This document shows, piece by piece, positions 16,401-25,042 of a stretch of DNA of 64,000 nt. The DNA comes from Mesorhizobium sp. B2-7-2 (lineage in GTDB: Bacteria > Pseudomonadota > Alphaproteobacteria > Rhizobiales > Rhizobiaceae), in contig NZ_VFTZ01000013.1 of assembly GCF_006440775.1 (NCBI RefSeq), positions 114,020 through 178,019 on the forward strand, given 5' to 3'. Under the pieces are notes generated by a model. That model did no database searches, was not told where the DNA came from, and saw nothing but the letters and a program-made list of their open reading frames with translations. The position numbers and the translations under genes are program-made. Every line of letters begins with the position of its first letter. Position 1 is the first letter of the stretch.

Positions 16401-17915
16401 TCAAAATCCCTGCGCAGAACCGCCGGGCACCTTGAGCGGCGCCCGCCGCTTCAGCCATCCCGAAAGCTTCTCCATCTGCGCCGCGAAGGACAAAAGCGTC
16501 TCCTCGTCGCCGGGCCGGCCGGCGGCCTGGATGCCGAGCGGCAGGCCGTCCGCCGTGACATGCACCGGCAGCGCGACCGACGGCTGCCCGCTGACGTTCT
16601 GGATCGCCGGCCAATGGGTGAACCACAGGCTCTTGTCCATCAGCTGGCCGAACACCGCCTTGACCTTCAGCAAGCGGGTGAGATGCAGTTTGTCGAGCAG
16701 GTTCTCGATGAATTCGTCGGCGCCCTTGGGGTCCATCGAACCGCAGGCCAAGGGCGGATGCGCGATCAGCGGCATCAGCACGGCGTCGTAGCGCGCGGTC
16801 TCTTCGATCAGCCGCCGCGCCGTGGCGTTGAGCCGCTGCACGCCCTCGTAAACCTCGCCGGCCGACAACATTTCACCGAGACGGGTGAGCACGCGCGTTG
16901 CGCGCTCGACCTCGCCGGTCACCGGGCGGCCGACGCGCTGCGCCTCGGCCCGCATCGTGCCGGCAACGGCCGCGGCGACACTCTTGCAGAAATCGGAAAT
17001 GAAATCGCGGCCGATGAAAGGCAGGTCGATCTCCTCCACCGTGTGGCCGCCTTCGCGCGCCAGCGCCACCGCGGTGTCGAGCGCCGCAAGCGTTTCGGCC
17101 GAGATCGGCAGGCCGAGCGGCGACTTGCGGTAGACGGCGAGGCTGAGCTTGCCGGGCTCGCGCGCCGCGGCTGCGGCAAACGAGCCTTTCGGCGCGCGGG
17201 CAGCATAGGGCGAGAGCGGATCGGCGCCATGTGTGAGGTCGAGCAGCAGCGCGGTATCGCGCACCGAGCGGCTGACGGCATGGTCGACGACCATGCCGTA
17301 CCAGCTTTCGCTGACGAGCGGCGTCAGCGGCACGCGGCCGCGCGAGGTCTTCAAGCCGACCAGCCCGCTGCAGGCCGAAGGCACGCGGATCGAGCCGCCG
17401 CCGTCGGAAGCATGCGCCGCCGGCACAACGCCCGCGGCGACGAGCGCCGCCGAGCCGCCGGAGGAACCACCGGTCGTATGCCCAGTATTCCAGGGATTGC
17501 GGGTGATGCCGAAGCGGGCCGACTCCGTCATCAACCTGAGCCCATGCTCGGGCGAGGTGCTGGTGACGATCGGGATCAAGCCGGCGGCCAAATAGCGCTC
17601 GACCATCACCGAGTCGAAATCGGCGGTGAAGGGCGGGATGCGGCTGCCGCCATGGATCGGCACGCCCTTGATGCCGATGCCGAGATCCTTGAGCGCGAAG
17701 GGCACACCGGCCAGCGGCAGCGTGCGGTCGACGGTCTTGGCCCGTGCCCGCGCGGCGTCGTAAAGCGGCGTGGCAATCGCGTTGATATCTGGGCTTGTCG
17801 CTTCGGCGCGCGCGATCGCCGCATCGACCAGCTCCTGCGGCGCGATTTCCCCTTTGTGGACGAGCTCGGCAAGGCCGGTCGCATCCTGCTCCCAAAGCAC
17901 GCGTTCGATCGACAT
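16401..17915 (-). CDS. Amidase signature family hydrolase
   Basis: A 504-residue amidase. The catalytic Ser-cisSer-Lys triad regions are visible: PFALKDLG (Lys, about residue 75), GGSSGGSAALVAAGVVPAAH and ASDGGGSIRVPSACSGLVGL. The last stretch resembles cyclic-dimer hydrolases of the NylA type, but the substrate is open. ATG 17915 has a GGGGGG tract six bases upstream; an ATG two codons earlier lies too close to it. The gene is divergent from the ECF sigma gene. Confidence 0.93.
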   Translation of the reverse strand: MSIERVLWEQDATGLAELVHKGEIAPQELVDAAIARAEATSPDINAIATPLYDAARARAKTVDRTLPLAGVPFALKDLGIGIKGVPIHGGSRIPPFTADFDSVMVERYLAAGLIPIVTSTSPEHGLRLMTESARFGITRNPWNTGHTTGGSSGGSAALVAAGVVPAAHASDGGGSIRVPSACSGLVGLKTSRGRVPLTPLVSESWYGMVVDHAVSRSVRDTALLLDLTHGADPLSPYAARAPKGSFAAAAAREPGKLSLAVYRKSPLGLPISAETLAALDTAVALAREGGHTVEEIDLPFIGRDFISDFCKSVAAAVAGTMRAEAQRVGRPVTGEVERATRVLTRLGEMLSAGEVYEGVQRLNATARRLIEETARYDAVLMPLIAHPPLACGSMDPKGADEFIENLLDKLHLTRLLKVKAVFGQLMDKSLWFTHWPAIQNVSGQPSVALPVHVTADGLPLGIQAAGRPGDEETLLSFAAQMEKLSGWLKRRAPLKVPGGSAQGF

Positions 17916-17946
17916 CCGCATCCCCCCGGTTTTTCGAGAGGCTAGA

Positions 17947-17989
17947 GCAATTCCAGGAAAAGTGTGAGCTGTTTTCCGTTTGGAATTGC
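17947..17989. repeat. Family E-type hairpin between divergent genes
   Basis: gcaattcca (17947-17955) and tggaattgc (17981-17989) are perfect 9-bp arms around an aaaagtgtgagctgttttcc core. It sits between divergent amidase and sigma genes, where a terminator is not expected. It may be a mobile repeat or part of the promoter region. Confidence 0.55.
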
Positions 17990-18118
17990 GTCGGGCAAGG
18001 GGCAAGGATTTGCTTGGCAACGATCCAGTGTCGAGACGCCTGGGATCGGCCCGCGGCCGCTGGTGGACAACGCTTCCGCCGCCGTTGCAATTAAATCGCA
18101 ATCTTCTAATTTGCCTGC

Positions 18119-18658
18119 ATGGGGCCTCAGGACATCAGCAAGCTGATCGTCCGGACTTCGATGAAGGACCGGGCGGCGTTCGATCTGCTCTACAAGCAGA
18201 CCAGCGCGAAACTTTTCGGTGTCTGCCTTCGTGTATTGCGGGACAGGGGGGATGCGGAAGAAGCGCTGCAGGAGGTCTTCGTCAAAATCTGGACGAAGGC
18301 AGATCGGTTCGCGGTTTCCGATCTGAGCCCGATTTCCTGGCTGGTGGCCGTCGCGCGCAACCATGCGATCGATCGCATCCGGTCGCGGCGCAGTCCTTCC
18401 GCCAACATCGATATGGCCCTCGACGTCGCCGATCCGGCGCCGGGACCCGAGGCCATGGCTGTGGCGGGCGGCGAGGCCGAACGCATCTACCATTGCCTCG
18501 ACGAACTGGAACAAGACCGGGCGGCGGCCGTCCGGGGCGCCTATCTGGGCGGCGAAAGCTATGCCGAGCTGGCGGAGCGCTTCAAGGTTCCGCTGAACAC
18601 GATGCGGACCTGGCTGCGGCGAAGCCTGCTGAAACTGAGAGAATGCCTGGAAAGATGA
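18119..18658 (+). CDS. ECF sigma factor, SigK-like
   Basis: A 179-residue sigma factor with region 2 (about 20-90, FDLLYKQTSAKLFGVCLRVL, then RDRGDAEEALQEVFVKIW and SWLVAVARNHAIDRIRSRRS) and region 4 (about 120-178, AAVRGAYLGGESYAELAERF, then VPLNTMRTWLRRSLLKLREC). Its stop overlaps the likely start of the anti-sigma gene (ATGA). In Mycobacterium, SigK with RskA controls fasciclin-domain proteins MPT70/MPT83 (established knowledge), and here a fasciclin gene also follows. It probably drives that gene. Confidence 0.92.
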   Translation: MGPQDISKLIVRTSMKDRAAFDLLYKQTSAKLFGVCLRVLRDRGDAEEALQEVFVKIWTKADRFAVSDLSPISWLVAVARNHAIDRIRSRRSPSANIDMALDVADPAPGPEAMAVAGGEAERIYHCLDELEQDRAAAVRGAYLGGESYAELAERFKVPLNTMRTWLRRSLLKLRECLER

Positions 18659-19362
18659 CGCTGGCAGAGGACAACGGACCGGAACGTGGAGGCGACGATC
18701 TGCTCGCCGCCGAGTACGTTCTCGGCGTTCTGGCAGCCGACGAGCGCCAGATCGCTTCCCGTCGCATCGATGCCGAGACGGCGTTCGCCCGCCTGGTCGA
18801 TGCCTGGGAAGCCCATTTCGCGCCCATGGCCGCCGCCTATGCCGCGGTCGAGCCGCCGGATTCGGTGAAAGTGGCAATCGACCGCCGCCTGTTCGCTTCG
18901 TCCGCGTCCAGCGGCGGCCTGTGGGCGAGCCTTGTCTTCTGGCGCGGCCTCGCCGCAGCGGCCATCGCCGCTTTGGCCGTCTATGTCGCCCTGCCTTACG
19001 TCAACCCGCCGGTCAAGCCGCCCGAGACCAGGCTGGTCGCCTCTCTGGCCGCCGACAACAGCAACGTCAAATATCTTGCCGTCTATGACGCCACCCGCCA
19101 TGAGGTCGGCCTGTCGCTGGTCTCCGGCGACCGCGGCGCCGGCAAGGACTTCGAGCTGTGGATGATCGAGGGCAAGAACGCGCCGGTTTCGATGGGCGTC
19201 ATCCCCGCCGGGCCGACCGCGCGCATGGCGGTGACGCCCGCCGTCCAGCAGAAGCTGGCGCAAGGCGCCGTGCTCGCCGTCAGCCTCGAGCCCTCTGGCG
19301 GTTCGCCGACCGGCCAGCCGACCGGTCCGGTCGTCGCCGCGGGTGACCTGAAGGGCATCTGA
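18655..19362 (+). CDS. Anti-sigma factor, RskA type
   Basis: A 235-residue single-pass membrane protein. The N-terminal cytoplasmic part (DLLAAEYVLGVLAADERQIA, then FARLVDAWEAHFAPMAAAYA) is the usual sigma-binding segment of this family. One transmembrane helix lies near 97-117 (GLAAAAIAALAVYVALPYV). The periplasmic part matches the anti-sigma-K domain (FELWMIEGKNAPVSMGVIPA and VLAVSLEPSGGSPTGQPTGP). The start at 18655 overlaps the sigma stop; an in-frame ATG at 18643 is possible. Release of the sigma factor would need intramembrane proteolysis or a redox signal, neither visible here. Confidence 0.9.
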   Translation: MTLAEDNGPERGGDDLLAAEYVLGVLAADERQIASRRIDAETAFARLVDAWEAHFAPMAAAYAAVEPPDSVKVAIDRRLFASSASSGGLWASLVFWRGLAAAAIAALAVYVALPYVNPPVKPPETRLVASLAADNSNVKYLAVYDATRHEVGLSLVSGDRGAGKDFELWMIEGKNAPVSMGVIPAGPTARMAVTPAVQQKLAQGAVLAVSLEPSGGSPTGQPTGPVVAAGDLKGI

Positions 19363-19569
19363 CCCTGGTCAGCCGGTTATCGAAGACTAACTGAAGTCTA
19401 TATCCTGCCTTTGCCAGGCGAGACAAGTTCTCTGTCGCCATCGGCGACGCAGACGCAATAAAGCACTGGAATAAAAAATCGCGCGCCCTTCATGAAACTA
19501 ACGTTTTTCGGACTCGTATCTCCTCGCGTTCCCAAGGATGGGAAGAAACAACCCGAGGAGACTGACACC

Positions 19570-20127
19570 ATGCGTAAGCTCGCCACCCTTTTGCTTGCCT
19601 CTACACTTGGCCTTTCGGCGCTCGGCGCCGTTGCCTACGCTGCCAATCCGATGGTCGGCGGCGCGCCGATGTATGCCAAGAAGAACATCATTGAGAACGC
19701 CGTCAATTCGAAGGACCACACCACGCTGGTCGCCGCCGTCAAGGCCGCCGGCCTGGTCGACACGCTGCAGGGCGCCGGTCCGTTCACCGTCTTCGCGCCG
19801 ACCAACGAGGCCTTTGCGGCGCTGCCCGCCGGCACGGTCGACACGCTGCTCAAGCCCGAGAACAAGGACAAGCTGACCAAGGTGCTGACCTGCCACGTCG
19901 TCGCCGCCAAGGCGCTGGCGGCCGACGTCGCCAAGATGGCCAAGGCCGATGGCGGCGCCCATCAGGTCAAGACCGTCGGCGGTTGCGAGCTGACGCTGAA
20001 GGCGGAGAAGGGCAAGGTCACCGTCACCGACGAGAACGGCAATGTCGCCCATGTCACCATCGCCGATGTCCGCCAGTCGAACGGCGTCATCCACGTCATC
20101 GACAAGGTTCTCTTGCCGAAGATGTAA
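19570..20127 (+). CDS. Exported fasciclin (FAS1) domain protein
   Basis: A 185-residue protein with a signal peptide (MRKLATLLLASTLGLSALGA, then VAYA) and one FAS1 domain. The two conserved boxes are GPFTVFAPTNEAFAALP (H1) and NGVIHVIDKVLLP (H2), with the central LLKPENKDKLTKVLTCHVV. Similar proteins occur as secreted or periplasmic adhesion-type proteins in rhizobia (such as Nex18). Two Cys, in LTCHVV and VGGCEL, could form a disulfide, which would fit the following MsrB gene. ATG 19570 is preceded by a purine-rich stretch. Confidence 0.93.
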   Translation: MRKLATLLLASTLGLSALGAVAYAANPMVGGAPMYAKKNIIENAVNSKDHTTLVAAVKAAGLVDTLQGAGPFTVFAPTNEAFAALPAGTVDTLLKPENKDKLTKVLTCHVVAAKALAADVAKMAKADGGAHQVKTVGGCELTLKAEKGKVTVTDENGNVAHVTIADVRQSNGVIHVIDKVLLPKM

Positions 20128-20138
20128 CAAAGCGGACC

Positions 20139-20170
20139 CGGCCGGCGAAGACATGGCTGAGCGCCGGCCG
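20139..20170 (+). promoter_or_regulatory. Strong GC hairpin between fasciclin and msrB genes
   Basis: cggccggcg (20139-20147) and cgccggccg (20162-20170) form a perfect 9-bp stem with a 14-base loop 11 bp after the fasciclin stop. There is no U-tract. It may reduce read-through to msrB or protect the fasciclin mRNA. Confidence 0.45.
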
Positions 20171-20358
20171 CGACATCCAAGATCCGCGCCGCCGGCAAGG
20201 ATTGCTCCGCACCATCCCGCAAGGGCGGCGCGGAGCAGCATCCGGAACGTTCCAGGAAGGTTCTGTCCGGAATTGCTCGAACGAGGAGATGGGGCGTCAC
20301 CGGCTTTTGATTTCCGGCCCGGGCTCTATCTTGGCAAAATGCGTCAGGAGGAACGGCC

Positions 20359-20861
<503 letters not shown>

Positions 20862-20862
<1 letters not shown>

Positions 20863-21004
20863 GGTGGGTTGATGTTCAGGTGAGGCCGGCCTGCAAATGG
20901 CGGTTTCCTGCGCTTCCGGTGCTCACGTACGTTAAGTACGCTCCGCTCCGGTTCTCGGAACCCACCATTTTCGACTCGGCCTGACCTGAATCTCAACCCA
21001 CCTT
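20862..21004. repeat. Long imperfect inverted repeat after msrB
   Basis: The arms 20862-20888 and 20977-21004 (left arm begins aggtgggttgatgttcaggt) pair over about 27 bases with few mismatches, starting at the msrB stop codon. The inside also folds: aaatgg...ccattt and the palindrome cgtacgttaagtacg. The structure may end msrB transcription or be a mobile repeat; only one copy was noticed here. Confidence 0.6.
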
Positions 21005-21033
21005 GCAGTCGCTTTCAATCTCTCCAAAGAGAA

Positions 21034-21067
21034 TGACCCCGGAAATCGTCACCGATTTCCGGGGTCA
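21034..21067 (-). terminator. Terminator of the emrB-like gene
   Basis: A perfect 15-bp stem (tgaccccggaaatcg, 21034-21048, with 21053-21067) and a 4-base loop, 34 bp after the emrB-like stop on the minus strand. On that strand it is followed by a moderately U-rich attctctttgg. Confidence 0.75.
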
Positions 21068-21101
21068 CGCGTTGAGGACGCCAGGCGGGGGTTCCGGCTC
21101 C

Positions 21102-22715
21102 TCAATGGCCTCCGCCGCCACCGCCGCCCTGCGGGGCCGGCTTGTTGATGAACAGCACGAAAAATCCGAGCGAGGCGAACAGCACCGTCAGCATCACGAA
21201 CACGTCCATGAAGGACAAAAGCGCCGCCTGCTGGTGCACCATGCCGGACAGCTTCGAGATCGCAGCGCTTGCTGCGTCGAGACCGGCGGTCTGCTCGAAA
21301 TTCTGCGTCATGTTCTGCAGCCTGGTCTGCGCGGTCTCGCTGCCCCACTGCACATGCTCGGAGAGCCGCGCATAGTGGAAGGCGTTGCGGTCGATCAGCA
21401 CCGTGTTGATCACCGCGAGGCCGACGGCGCCGCCGAGGTTGCGGGTCAGGTTGAACAGGCCCGACGCGTTCTTCAGCCTTTCCGGCGGCAGCGTGCCGAG
21501 CGCGATGTTGTTGATCGGCACCATGCACAACATCATCGAGCAGCCGCGCAGGATCTGCGGGATCAACAGCTCATAGAAATCCCAGTCGGCGGTAAGATGC
21601 GTCATCCACCAGGTGCCGGTGGCGAAGCCGACGAAGCCGATCATCATCATCAGCCTGAGGTCGATCTTGTTCGACAGGATGCCGGCAACGGGCGCGGTGA
21701 AGAACATCGCCAGGCCGCTGACGAACAGCGCCTCACCGATCATCATCGAATCGTAGCCGCGGATACGCCCCAGGAACACCGGATAGAGATAGGTGAGCCC
21801 GTAGAGGCCGATGCCGACGACGAAGGAGAACAGCGAGCCGAAGGCGAAGTTGATGTTGCTGAAGGCCCTGAGGTCGACGATCGGCTCCTCGGCGGTGAAG
21901 ACGCGCCAGAAGAAGATGACGCCGCCGATGGTCATGATGATGGCGCAGGCGAACACCGCCGGCTCCTGCAGCCAGTCGTGGTTCGGGCCTTCCTCCAGCA
22001 CATATTCCATGCAGCCGAGGAAAGCGGCCATGCCGATCAGGCCCCACCAGTCGAACTTCGAGAACAGTTTCAGGTTGGGCTTGTCGAAGTCGATCAGCGA
22101 CCAGGCTGCCGTCGCCACCAGGATGCCGGGCACGACATTGATCAGGAACAGCCAGTGCCAGGACATGGCGTGGCTGATATAGCCGCCCACCGTCGGGCCG
22201 ATCGTCGGCGCCAGCGTCGCCACCAGGCCGATCATCGGCGAGACGATGGCGCGCTTGGAGGGCGGAAAGATGGTGAAGGCGGCCGCGAAGACGCTGGGGA
22301 TCATACCGCCGCCGATAAAGCCCTGGATGGCGCGGTAGACGATCATCTGGTCGATATTGGTGGCGGTGGCGGCGAGCGCGCTGGCCGCGGTGAAGCCGGC
22401 CGCCGCGGTGGTGAACAGCACGCGCGTCGACAGCATGCGGCTGAGAAAGCCGGACAGCGGGATCATCACCACCTCGGCGATCAGGTAGGCGGTCTGCACC
22501 CACGGGATCTCGTCGGAGCTGGCGCTCAGGCCCGCCTGGATTTCCGAGAGCGAGGCCGAGACGATCTGGATGTCGAGGATCGCCATGAACATGCCGAACA
22601 CCATCGCCAGGAAGGCGACGACGCGGCGCACCGGCATATGGTCCGCGGGCAGGGCCGGCGCGGCGGCGACCGGACGTCCGGGCATTGATCCTGCGGTGAT
22701 GGTTGCGGTTGCCAT
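21102..22715 (-). CDS. DHA2-type MFS multidrug efflux transporter, EmrB-like
   Basis: A 537-residue inner-membrane protein with 14 predicted helices, the length and topology of DHA2 (EmrB/QacA) drug:proton antiporters. It has VAFLAMVFGMFMAILDIQIV in helix 1, the motif-A-type region SRMLSTRVLF after helix 2, and a helix-5 motif near PTIGPTVGGYISHAMSWHWL. The C-terminus is Gly-rich and ends in His. ATG 22715 has gggagg seven bases upstream. It follows the membrane-fusion gene by 117 bp and should form a tripartite pump with it and an outer-membrane channel not in the window. Confidence 0.94.
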   Translation of the reverse strand: MATATITAGSMPGRPVAAAPALPADHMPVRRVVAFLAMVFGMFMAILDIQIVSASLSEIQAGLSASSDEIPWVQTAYLIAEVVMIPLSGFLSRMLSTRVLFTTAAAGFTAASALAATATNIDQMIVYRAIQGFIGGGMIPSVFAAAFTIFPPSKRAIVSPMIGLVATLAPTIGPTVGGYISHAMSWHWLFLINVVPGILVATAAWSLIDFDKPNLKLFSKFDWWGLIGMAAFLGCMEYVLEEGPNHDWLQEPAVFACAIIMTIGGVIFFWRVFTAEEPIVDLRAFSNINFAFGSLFSFVVGIGLYGLTYLYPVFLGRIRGYDSMMIGEALFVSGLAMFFTAPVAGILSNKIDLRLMMMIGFVGFATGTWWMTHLTADWDFYELLIPQILRGCSMMLCMVPINNIALGTLPPERLKNASGLFNLTRNLGGAVGLAVINTVLIDRNAFHYARLSEHVQWGSETAQTRLQNMTQNFEQTAGLDAASAAISKLSGMVHQQAALLSFMDVFVMLTVLFASLGFFVLFINKPAPQGGGGGGGH

Positions 22716-22832
22716 GTCATGGCCTCCCTGGGCAATTCCTGGGACGAGCGCGTGGCGGTCCCGGACTGCGTCGAAAACGATAAGGCAGGCTGGACGGCCC
22801 GGCGCTCAATCGGCCGCCAGGCCGCCCCCCAA

Positions 22833-24026
22833 TCAGTTGGTCGTCGAGGCCGGCGCGGTGCGGCTGTCGACCGCGACGACGACGCTCAGCCCGGCGCGCA
22901 GCTTGCCGGCCTTCAGCACGTCGGCCGGCACGTCGATGCGCACGGGCACGCGCTGCACCACCTTGGTGAAGTTGCCGGTGGCGTTTTCCGGCGGCAGCAG
23001 CGAGAACACCGCGCCCGAAGCCGGCGCCAGTGAGGAAACCGTGCCTTCGAAGGTCTGGCCGTCAATGGCGTCGACTGTGATGCGGACCTTCTCGCCGGGC
23101 ACCATCCGGCCGAGCTGCGTCTCCTTGAAGTTGCCGACGATGTAGAGCTTGTCCATCGGCACGACGACGGCGAGCTTCTGGCCGGGGCTGACGAGATCGC
23201 CCTGCTCGACCGAGCGATTGCCGACGACGCCGTCATAGGGCGCCTTCAGCACGGTGAAGGACAGGTCGCGCTGGGCCTTGTCGCGGGTGAGCTGCAGCGA
23301 CGCGAGCGTCGAGGCCTGCTCCGCGCGCTGGGCTTCCAGAACGCCGATATTGGCTTGCGCCGCGGCGATCTGCGCATCGGCGCCGACAAGCGCCGCCTTG
23401 GCCTGGTCGAGCGCGGTCTGGGCGTCGTCGAGCTGGGCCTGCGTGCCGACATGGGTCTTGACGAGTTGCGCCGCCCGCACCTGGGCGCGCGCCGCATTGT
23501 CGGCAGCGGCCTGGTCCGCGACCTTCTGCGCCTGGGCCTGCGACAGCGAGGCCTGGGCCGCCTTGGTCTGGGCGTCGATGCGGTCGAGCGTCTTCGCCAA
23601 GGTGGCGATCTGCGCCTCGGCCTGGGCGACGGCGATCTTGTAGTCGCCATTGTCGATGACGAACAGCGGATCGCCGGCCTTCACCCGCTGATTCTCGCTC
23701 ACCAGCACCTTGTCGATATAACCGGATATTTTCGGCGAGACGAACGACATATCGGCCTGGACATAGGCGTCGTCGGTGGAGATCATGAACCGGCCGTCGG
23801 TCCAATAGTTATACCCATACCAGGAACCGGCGCCGAGCAGGGCAAGCCCGATGATCGGTAACAGGAAAGAGCGGACAGAGCGCTTCTTCTTGGCGGGTGC
23901 TTCAGCCGCCGGCGTCGCAACGGGAGCGGCGGGCTGGACAGGAACTTCCGGCGCTTCGGTCGAAGGCTGGACCTTGGCGTTGGGAAAAGAGCGGACTTCG
24001 GCGGTGGCGGGCGCGTTCGAGGACAT
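22833..24026 (-). CDS. HlyD/EmrA-type membrane fusion protein
   Basis: A 397-residue periplasmic adaptor. It has an N-terminal cytoplasmic Pro/Ala-rich segment, one transmembrane helix (about 51-71, FLLPIIGLALLGAGSWYGYN), a biotinyl-lipoyl-like hairpin (DDAYVQADMSFVSPKISGYI), a long Ala/Gln-rich coiled coil (about 110-230) and a beta-barrel part (GDLVSPGQKLAVVVPMDKLY). It links the EmrB-like pump to an outer-membrane factor. Its promoter region carries two palindromes that are likely operators of the divergent TetR regulator. Confidence 0.94.
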   Translation of the reverse strand: MSSNAPATAEVRSFPNAKVQPSTEAPEVPVQPAAPVATPAAEAPAKKKRSVRSFLLPIIGLALLGAGSWYGYNYWTDGRFMISTDDAYVQADMSFVSPKISGYIDKVLVSENQRVKAGDPLFVIDNGDYKIAVAQAEAQIATLAKTLDRIDAQTKAAQASLSQAQAQKVADQAAADNAARAQVRAAQLVKTHVGTQAQLDDAQTALDQAKAALVGADAQIAAAQANIGVLEAQRAEQASTLASLQLTRDKAQRDLSFTVLKAPYDGVVGNRSVEQGDLVSPGQKLAVVVPMDKLYIVGNFKETQLGRMVPGEKVRITVDAIDGQTFEGTVSSLAPASGAVFSLLPPENATGNFTKVVQRVPVRIDVPADVLKAGKLRAGLSVVVAVDSRTAPASTTN

Positions 24027-24054
24027 AGCGATCTCTCTGGATGTCAGTCAGACT

Positions 24055-24068
24055 GAACCGTTCGGTTC
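24055..24068. promoter_or_regulatory. TetR-type operator 1
   Basis: gaaccg-tt-cggttc, a perfect 6+2+6 palindrome 29 bp upstream of the EmrA-like start. It is the distal partner of the operator at 24117; the centres are 64 bp apart, about six helical turns. Confidence 0.75.
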
Positions 24069-24116
24069 GAATTGGAGATTGACATAGCGCGGAAAGAGGA
24101 CCATATCAAGAGGAAA

Positions 24117-24134
24117 TCGAACCGAGCGGTTCGA
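24117..24134. promoter_or_regulatory. TetR-type operator 2
   Basis: tcgaaccg-ag-cggttcga, a perfect 8+2+8 palindrome, 25 bp before the TetR start. The shared core gaaccgnncggttc with operator 1 supports one regulator controlling both divergent genes and itself. Confidence 0.78.
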
Positions 24135-24158
24135 AATATTTTTCAAGGAACGACTTCC

Positions 24159-24857
24159 ATGGTCGACACGACAGCCGATAGCGATCTGCTCGACTTACGC
24201 AAGGGCCGCCCGGCGGCCGGGCAGGATCCCGTAAAACGGGCCCAGATCATCGAGGGCGCCCGCCGCGTCTTTATAGATAAGGGTTTTGAAGCGGCCTCGA
24301 TGAACGACATCACGCGCGAGGCCGGCGTCTCCAAAGGCACGATCTACGTCTATTTCGAGAACAAGGAAGAGCTGTTCGAGGCTCTGATTGAGGAAGAGCG
24401 CGGCACCATCTTCAAGAACATGTATGAGGTGCTCGACCATTTCGACGACCTGCGCAAGACGCTGGTGAAATTTGGCACCGTGCTTTCCGTCAAGATCACC
24501 TCGGCCAAGGTCATCCAGGCCCAGCGCACGGTGGTCGGGGCGTCCGACAGGATACCCGAGCTCGGCGCGCGGTTTTACGAGCGCGGCCCGAAGCGCGGCC
24601 ACGACAGGGTCATGGCCTTCCTCAATGAAGCCGTCGAACGCGGCCTGCTCAAGATCGACGATGTCGACCTTGCCGCCTATCAGTTCACCGAGCTCTGTCT
24701 CGCCGGCCTGTTCCGGCAGTGCATCTTTTCCTACCGCACCAAGGCGCCGAGCCAGGCGGAGATCGAGCACATCGTGACCTCCGGTGTCGATGTCTTCCTC
24801 AAGGCCTACGGCACGGAAAAATTCCTCGCCGAGGAAAGGGCGCTGCAATCGGCCTGA
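24159..24857 (+). CDS. TetR/AcrR family regulator of the adjacent efflux genes
   Basis: A 232-residue regulator. The N-terminal helix-turn-helix reads ARRVFIDKGFEAASMNDITR, then EAGVSKGTIYVYFENKEELF (about residues 26-65), followed by a helical ligand domain with a TetR_C-like pattern. ATG 24159 is chosen because the upstream in-frame extension crosses the operator. It is divergent from the EmrAB-like genes and likely represses them, with release by a drug or plant compound (inference from the family). Confidence 0.93.
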   Translation: MVDTTADSDLLDLRKGRPAAGQDPVKRAQIIEGARRVFIDKGFEAASMNDITREAGVSKGTIYVYFENKEELFEALIEEERGTIFKNMYEVLDHFDDLRKTLVKFGTVLSVKITSAKVIQAQRTVVGASDRIPELGARFYERGPKRGHDRVMAFLNEAVERGLLKIDDVDLAAYQFTELCLAGLFRQCIFSYRTKAPSQAEIEHIVTSGVDVFLKAYGTEKFLAEERALQSA

Positions 24858-25042
24858 CCGTTCGGGCATGCGGATCCCGGAGCGCAAAGGGCGAAGCTGA
24901 AGGGGTCGCGAGGCGTCTTTGCGAAGTCCATCGGCGCGGTCTGCCTCGGCCGCGAAGACCGGCCTGAAGACCCCCCTCTCAAAATATCGATCGGCATCGT
25001 CCGGCAGGCGCTTTCGGAAGGACCTGTTAACCATCGCTTCCT

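Noticed and set aside
16384..16415. A family A tail segment (caaaatccctg) overlapping the amidase 3' end
   Set aside because: The match is only about 11 bases and lies at the head side of copy A5, where the tail is not expected; probably chance.
16377..17945. 522-codon frame antisense to the amidase gene
   Set aside because: High-GC shadow of a well-supported gene, Arg/His/Gly-rich with no domain.
21003..22688. 561-codon frame antisense to the EmrB-like gene
   Set aside because: Shadow frame, composition biased to Asp/His/Arg/Gln, no domain.
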